From NCBI GenBank assembly GCA_947258905.1, contig CAMYKF010000742.1, positions 1 through 8,145 on the forward strand: a DNA stretch of 8,145 nt. The letters are read 5' to 3'. The position numbers were made by a program, and so were the translations under genes. This document shows, in pieces, positions 5,056 through 8,145 of this stretch (the first letter of the stretch is position 1; each line of letters starts with the position of its first letter). Below the pieces are notes generated by a model. It made no database searches. It saw nothing but the letters and a program-made list of their open reading frames with translations, and was not told the origin of the DNA. Source of the DNA: an uncultured Pirellulaceae bacterium. Its GTDB lineage: Bacteria; Planctomycetota; Planctomycetia; Pirellulales; Pirellulaceae.

Positions 5056-6519
5056 TCAATCCAGACTGGACCAGTCGACCGGCGGGCCAGCCCTGTTCTG
5101 CCGACGCGTCGCGGAACTGCGCCACAGCCACACCAGCAGGCCGCTGACGAGCACCCCCAGAGCCACCCAGAACCAGGCAATCAGCGAACTTACGGCATGC
5201 GTCGCCGCCTCGTCGGTTTCAATCAACTCGGCCAGCGAGCCCAAGCCAAAAAACACCGGATTGGGACGCCGCAGTTCGGAGGAGACTTCGCGAGTGGCCA
5301 CGGTCTTGTGCAGCCACGTTTTGACAAAAAAGGCCGGAATCGACCACTTCATGGTCGAATCTGCGTTGCGCAACTCGTCCGGCAAGTCAAACAGCACCAG
5401 CGTCACACCGTAACTGCCATAAATCGTGACTTCCCCCTCGGTGTCCTTCAGCCGAAAGCCCTGGTTACCCAGGGAAACAAAAAAATCGACGTGATAGTAC
5501 TGCTGGCGACCCGTTGCAGCGCGCAGCGACGGCGAATCATTCTGCACCGGTACAATCCGCCGCACGTGACCCGACAGTTCGATCAGGTCGCCGGCGTGAC
5601 GCTGCGGATGCTCCAGCAGTTCCCTGAGATCCAGCGGCTGGCCCCGCGTAGCAGGCGGATCGGATTCCATACGGACGATGGCCCCGCACCACTGGTCGAA
5701 AAGATCGCGCTCAAAATAGGTGAATGCCTCCAGCGAACGATTGAGGATCATGTCCCGCTGTCCCAGGTCCAGCCCGTGACGGGCCAGCGCCAGTTGCCCT
5801 GCCCCGATTTGCAGTTCTTCGTTTTCCCGATCCGGATACCAGCGGACTCGCAGCGTCACGAAAACCGGCACGCCGTCGTTGCGAACGGTTACCAGAATGC
5901 CACGGGCGGCAAACGGTTCGGCCATTGCTGCATCGCGTTGCCAGATCTCCGGCACGATGGGTGATACCAGGACCACTCGGCGGCCATCATCGCGTTTGGC
6001 GTCGACGACAAACAACTTGTCGTACGAGTAATCGCGCTGCAGCTGTTCATTCAATGTGATCCGGCTTAATCCGGTCGTGCGGCCGGACAATCGAAACGCC
6101 GCCCCCGCATATTCAGCGGGTGTGTCGGCCGCCCGCTGGAGATCCACCTGGGCCGACGAACCCAGGTATTCCTGCCAGCTGGATTTGGAGACGTTGGGCA
6201 ACCGGGAAATGATCTGCATGACGGTCGGCAGTCTGGCAATCACGCTGCGTGATTCGGCCAGTTCATTCCACTGCTCTGTCGTCACATCCGGAAACGACTG
6301 GCGTGCCACATCGACTTGCGCCAGAGCGGGCTGCTGCGTATTTATTACCAGCAACAGCAAAGCCGCTGCGACCAGCCGGCGAGCCAGCGCATCAGGGTCT
6401 GTCCTTCTATTCGTGGCTGTGGCATCTTGCCGCAGTTTCACTCTGCCATACTGTGGCTGGAAGCCCCAGCCACCACCCCCGCTGCCAATGAATGGACAGA
6501 CCCTAGTCCTGTGGATCAT
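5056..6519 (-). CDS. Secreted/membrane-anchored protein with two OB-like modules; N-terminus extended by a mobile element
   Basis: Unrecognised family. From the ATG at 6519 the 487-aa product has 37 element-derived residues (6-42, Gly-rich), then a clear signal peptide (Arg47-Arg48, hydrophobic 49-60, cleavage after PALA at 64-67), a large exported part, and one C-terminal membrane helix at about 444-467 followed by a short basic cytoplasmic tail. The motif P-x4-G-x2-[IF]-x-L-x-G occurs at 134-146 and 305-317, each leading into a Y-x2-[LV]-[FD]-type strand, suggesting two duplicated beta-barrel modules; the upstream gene has one. The ATG overlaps the end of the upstream gene by 17 bases, with AGGCGG 6 bases before it. 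A GTG at 6441 inside the element would give a shorter n-region and is an alternative start. The frame stays open to 6672, but that part is a shadow of the upstream gene. Function unknown; an envelope role is inferred from topology. Confidence 0.8.
   Translation of the reverse strand: MIHRTRVCPFIGSGGGGWGFQPQYGRVKLRQDATATNRRTDPDALARRLVAAALLLLVINTQQPALAQVDVARQSFPDVTTEQWNELAESRSVIARLPTVMQIISRLPNVSKSSWQEYLGSSAQVDLQRAADTPAEYAGAAFRLSGRTTGLSRITLNEQLQRDYSYDKLFVVDAKRDDGRRVVLVSPIVPEIWQRDAAMAEPFAARGILVTVRNDGVPVFVTLRVRWYPDRENEELQIGAGQLALARHGLDLGQRDMILNRSLEAFTYFERDLFDQWCGAIVRMESDPPATRGQPLDLRELLEHPQRHAGDLIELSGHVRRIVPVQNDSPSLRAATGRQQYYHVDFFVSLGNQGFRLKDTEGEVTIYGSYGVTLVLFDLPDELRNADSTMKWSIPAFFVKTWLHKTVATREVSSELRRPNPVFFGLGSLAELIETDEAATHAVSSLIAWFWVALGVLVSGLLVWLWRSSATRRQNRAGPPVDWSSLD
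6394..6504. mobile_element. 111-bp MITE/REP-like element with 11-bp terminal inverted repeats
   Basis: The ends are perfect inverted repeats: AGGGTCTGTCC at 6394-6404 and GGACAGACCCT at 6494-6504. Inside are two further hairpins: CTGTGGCA/TGCCGCAG (6417-6424 and 6428-6435, one G-U pair) and a perfect 8-bp stem GTGGCTGG/CCAGCCAC (6453-6460 and 6466-6473). It has no transposase and no clear target-site duplication in the flanks. It is exactly 37 codons long and lies between the start codon and signal peptide of the downstream gene; its right end supplies two bases of the TAG stop of the upstream gene. A non-autonomous element moved in trans is the best reading; the family is not identified. Confidence 0.65.
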
Positions 6520-7942
6520 CAATTTCCGCCTGGCCCAGTCGTTTGAGTTTATCCGAGACGGTTTCCACCCGCTGGTCCTGTTGCAATTCGGCGAAGTCCT
6601 GTTGCAGTTGCTCCTGGCGGGGCAAGGCCCGGGGCCGGCCGCCGATGGTCGACCGATAGACCGATCGGGCAATCAATGCAGCCAGTCCCGCGATACAGGC
6701 CAGCGACAACCAGATGGTGAGGCGTCCGGGCATGCGGAACCCGCGGTCTTCGGACGCGCTGACCTCGACCGGCACTTCCAGGGTGGCCGACATCAACAAC
6801 GGCGCGACGGCTGCCTCGCCCGCGCTGCCGCCGGCATTGAACAGACGATTCTTGAAGAACCTGGCGTTGGCCGTTACGGTCTGTTCCACGCTGCGCATGG
6901 TTTCATCCGGACCACAACGCAACGACTCGGGGATCACCAGCGTGTACAAACACCAGGGAAACGAGGAGGGGTGATCGGGTTTGATCCAGACCACATGGTA
7001 TTGCTCGATGCCCAGAGGATTGTAGCTGGCCGATACGCGCTCGACACGCAGCGCTGTGCCGCGCAGCGAGATGTTTTGTCCACGCCAGGCTTCCGGCTGC
7101 GCCAACAGTTGCGTCACCGTCACCGGATTCTCCTGCACTTCTCCGATCGGTTGCTCGAACACTTCGGACCAGGCCGAGAACCATGCGTACGCTTCCTGCG
7201 GCCGCCCTACCGGAGTCCGGTCCTCGATCAGCCCCGTTGCAGTATCCGACAATCCACTGGCCACGACACGCATGTCATCGGTCGCCAGTGCCTGGTCGAT
7301 CCGGTCTTCGAGCACGGCGCGGACCGCCGGCACCACGGTTTGACTCCAGCGCTCGACGGCGGGCTGAAAACGGGAAAAGTCAGCGGCGTTCTCTTGCCAT
7401 TGCAGATGCAGGTCACGTCGCCAGCGTCGCACTCGCGACCACAGCGGGCTGAGCGTGGCCGTGGCTCCGGCCGGCACCGCTTTTTGTTTTGTTGCGCAGT
7501 CAATCAGCGTTAGCAGCCGTACCTGATCGTCGCCGTCCAGGCGGCGCAGTACCTTGCGCCAAAATGATTGCTCGAGATCATCCCGCGCACTGGAGGGCGG
7601 CGCGAAGGCCAGCGGATCAGCGGAGTCGGAATCGGTGTCAGCTGGCTGACGAAAATCGCTGGCCGGCGGTTCCGCTTCATCACCGGCAACTTCGCCAGCC
7701 GGCAAATCCACCCGGTTGAACTTGAACAGCCAGTTCCAGTTTTCCGGGCGAGCTGCGTAACTCATGGCCCACAACACCATGACCAGCATCAGGCACAGCA
7801 CCAGCAGCCGCAGCCCGGTGGAACCACCGAACACCGAACGGGGGGTGGGCGAGAAGTGTCTCCCGGAGGCGGGCCACTGTTCGTCGCGGTCCGCATCGGC
7901 ATCGTCGCGAGTGGGCATCTGGAATTTGATCTTGCGATTCAT
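6503..7942 (-). CDS. Membrane protein with large extracytoplasmic domain and one OB-like module
   Basis: Unrecognised family, 479 aa. An N-terminal acidic/basic cytoplasmic segment (1-42) is followed by membrane helix 1 at about 44-62 (LRLLVLCLMLVMVLWAM), a long domain of about 345 residues that is probably outside the membrane, helix 2 at about 408-426 (LTIWLSLACIAGLAALIA), and a Gln/Glu-rich likely coiled-coil tail (442-468). Near the end of the exported part the motif P-x4-G-x2-I-x-L-x-G occurs at 283-295 (PEAWRGQNISLRG), the same motif found twice in the next gene, leading to QYHVVWI. The region 83-120 is Pro/Ala/Asp-rich and probably disordered. The ATG at 7942 has no Shine-Dalgarno; a second ATG eight codons on is possible. 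The stop overlaps the next start by 17 bases, so the two genes are likely coupled and may form one complex. Confidence 0.82.
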   Translation of the reverse strand: MNRKIKFQMPTRDDADADRDEQWPASGRHFSPTPRSVFGGSTGLRLLVLCLMLVMVLWAMSYAARPENWNWLFKFNRVDLPAGEVAGDEAEPPASDFRQPADTDSDSADPLAFAPPSSARDDLEQSFWRKVLRRLDGDDQVRLLTLIDCATKQKAVPAGATATLSPLWSRVRRWRRDLHLQWQENAADFSRFQPAVERWSQTVVPAVRAVLEDRIDQALATDDMRVVASGLSDTATGLIEDRTPVGRPQEAYAWFSAWSEVFEQPIGEVQENPVTVTQLLAQPEAWRGQNISLRGTALRVERVSASYNPLGIEQYHVVWIKPDHPSSFPWCLYTLVIPESLRCGPDETMRSVEQTVTANARFFKNRLFNAGGSAGEAAVAPLLMSATLEVPVEVSASEDRGFRMPGRLTIWLSLACIAGLAALIARSVYRSTIGGRPRALPRQEQLQQDFAELQQDQRVETVSDKLKRLGQAEIDDPQD

Positions 7943-8008
7943 GGGCCGGAAAACGCGGAGAAACGGGTTGCCGTGGGATGTGTCGCGAAGCGCTCAACTT
8001 ACTTCTGG

Positions 8009-8014
8009 ATTATA
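8009..8014 (-). promoter_or_regulatory. -10 box upstream of the membrane-protein unit
   Basis: A perfect TATAAT on the minus strand lies 66 bases before the ATG at 7942, in an otherwise GC-rich sequence. The best -35 position (GTGCTC at 17 bases) is poor, so the site is likely but not certain. The rest of 7943-8145 shows no gene. Confidence 0.4.
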
Positions 8015-8145
8015 GCCGTTGCCGAAAAAATGAGCACTGGAATTGCCAGGCGTACCACGACCGGCCGCGCGGCAGCTTGATTTCCGGATAGGCACGGGCT
8101 AGGCTTTTTACTGTAGTGAATTCGACACCCCTTGAAAAAAAGTGC

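Noticed and set aside
4888..5964. 358-aa plus-strand frame, and a similar 259-aa frame at 4154-4933
   Set aside because: These are antisense shadows of the 487-aa protein and mdh; mdh is certain and the translations show no domain.
6520..6672. N-terminal extension of the 487-aa protein to 6672
   Set aside because: These 51 codons are the out-of-frame shadow of the upstream gene's coiled-coil tail; the ATG at 6519 is the first sensible start.
6056..7513. 485-aa open frame antisense to the two membrane-protein genes
   Set aside because: It spans the junction of two genes with clear signal peptide and membrane helices on the other strand; no recognisable domain. Long antisense frames are expected in GC-rich DNA.

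Overview
The window looks like a chromosomal piece of a planctomycete, probably from the Pirellulales. This is inferred from style rather than from a marker gene. The signs are a Tat-type secreted protein with prenyltransferase/squalene-oxidase repeats, a tiny two-helix membrane protein ending in FREQ, a long histone-like Lys/Arg tail on a housekeeping enzyme, mostly weak Shine-Dalgarno sequences, and unrelated housekeeping genes set singly rather than in large operons. No rRNA, tRNA, CRISPR array or complete transposase was seen.

Layout, left to right. The 3' part of an RsuA/RluB-family rRNA pseudouridine synthase runs in from the left edge (+). It converges on rpsT (ribosomal protein bS20, -), whose intrinsic terminator appears to lie inside the last codons of the pseudouridine synthase. 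Next on the minus strand come a 359-aa Tat-exported alpha/alpha-barrel protein and a 67-aa membrane protein. A region with overlapping back-to-back -10 boxes separates these from coaD (phosphopantetheine adenylyltransferase, +). coaD converges on mdh (type-2 malate dehydrogenase, -). The 342-bp gap between them holds an inverted pair of hairpins with identical loops and compensated stem changes, like a REP/BIME element. The right 3 kb is a two-gene minus-strand unit encoding membrane-anchored proteins of unknown function (479 and 487 aa). They share a motif that occurs once in the first and twice in the second.

The most interesting feature is the junction of those two genes. A 111-bp MITE-like element (6394-6504) with perfect 11-bp terminal inverted repeats sits just after the start codon of the downstream gene. 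It is exactly 37 codons long, so the frame is kept. Removing it in silico leaves a start codon running directly into a conventional 30-residue signal peptide, and a TGA stop for the upstream gene at the very place where the element's end now supplies TAG. It reads as a recent insertion tolerated because it preserved both genes.

The housekeeping genes (translation, CoA synthesis, TCA cycle) are independent of each other. Only the two membrane-protein genes look like an operon, with overlapping ends and a shared domain.
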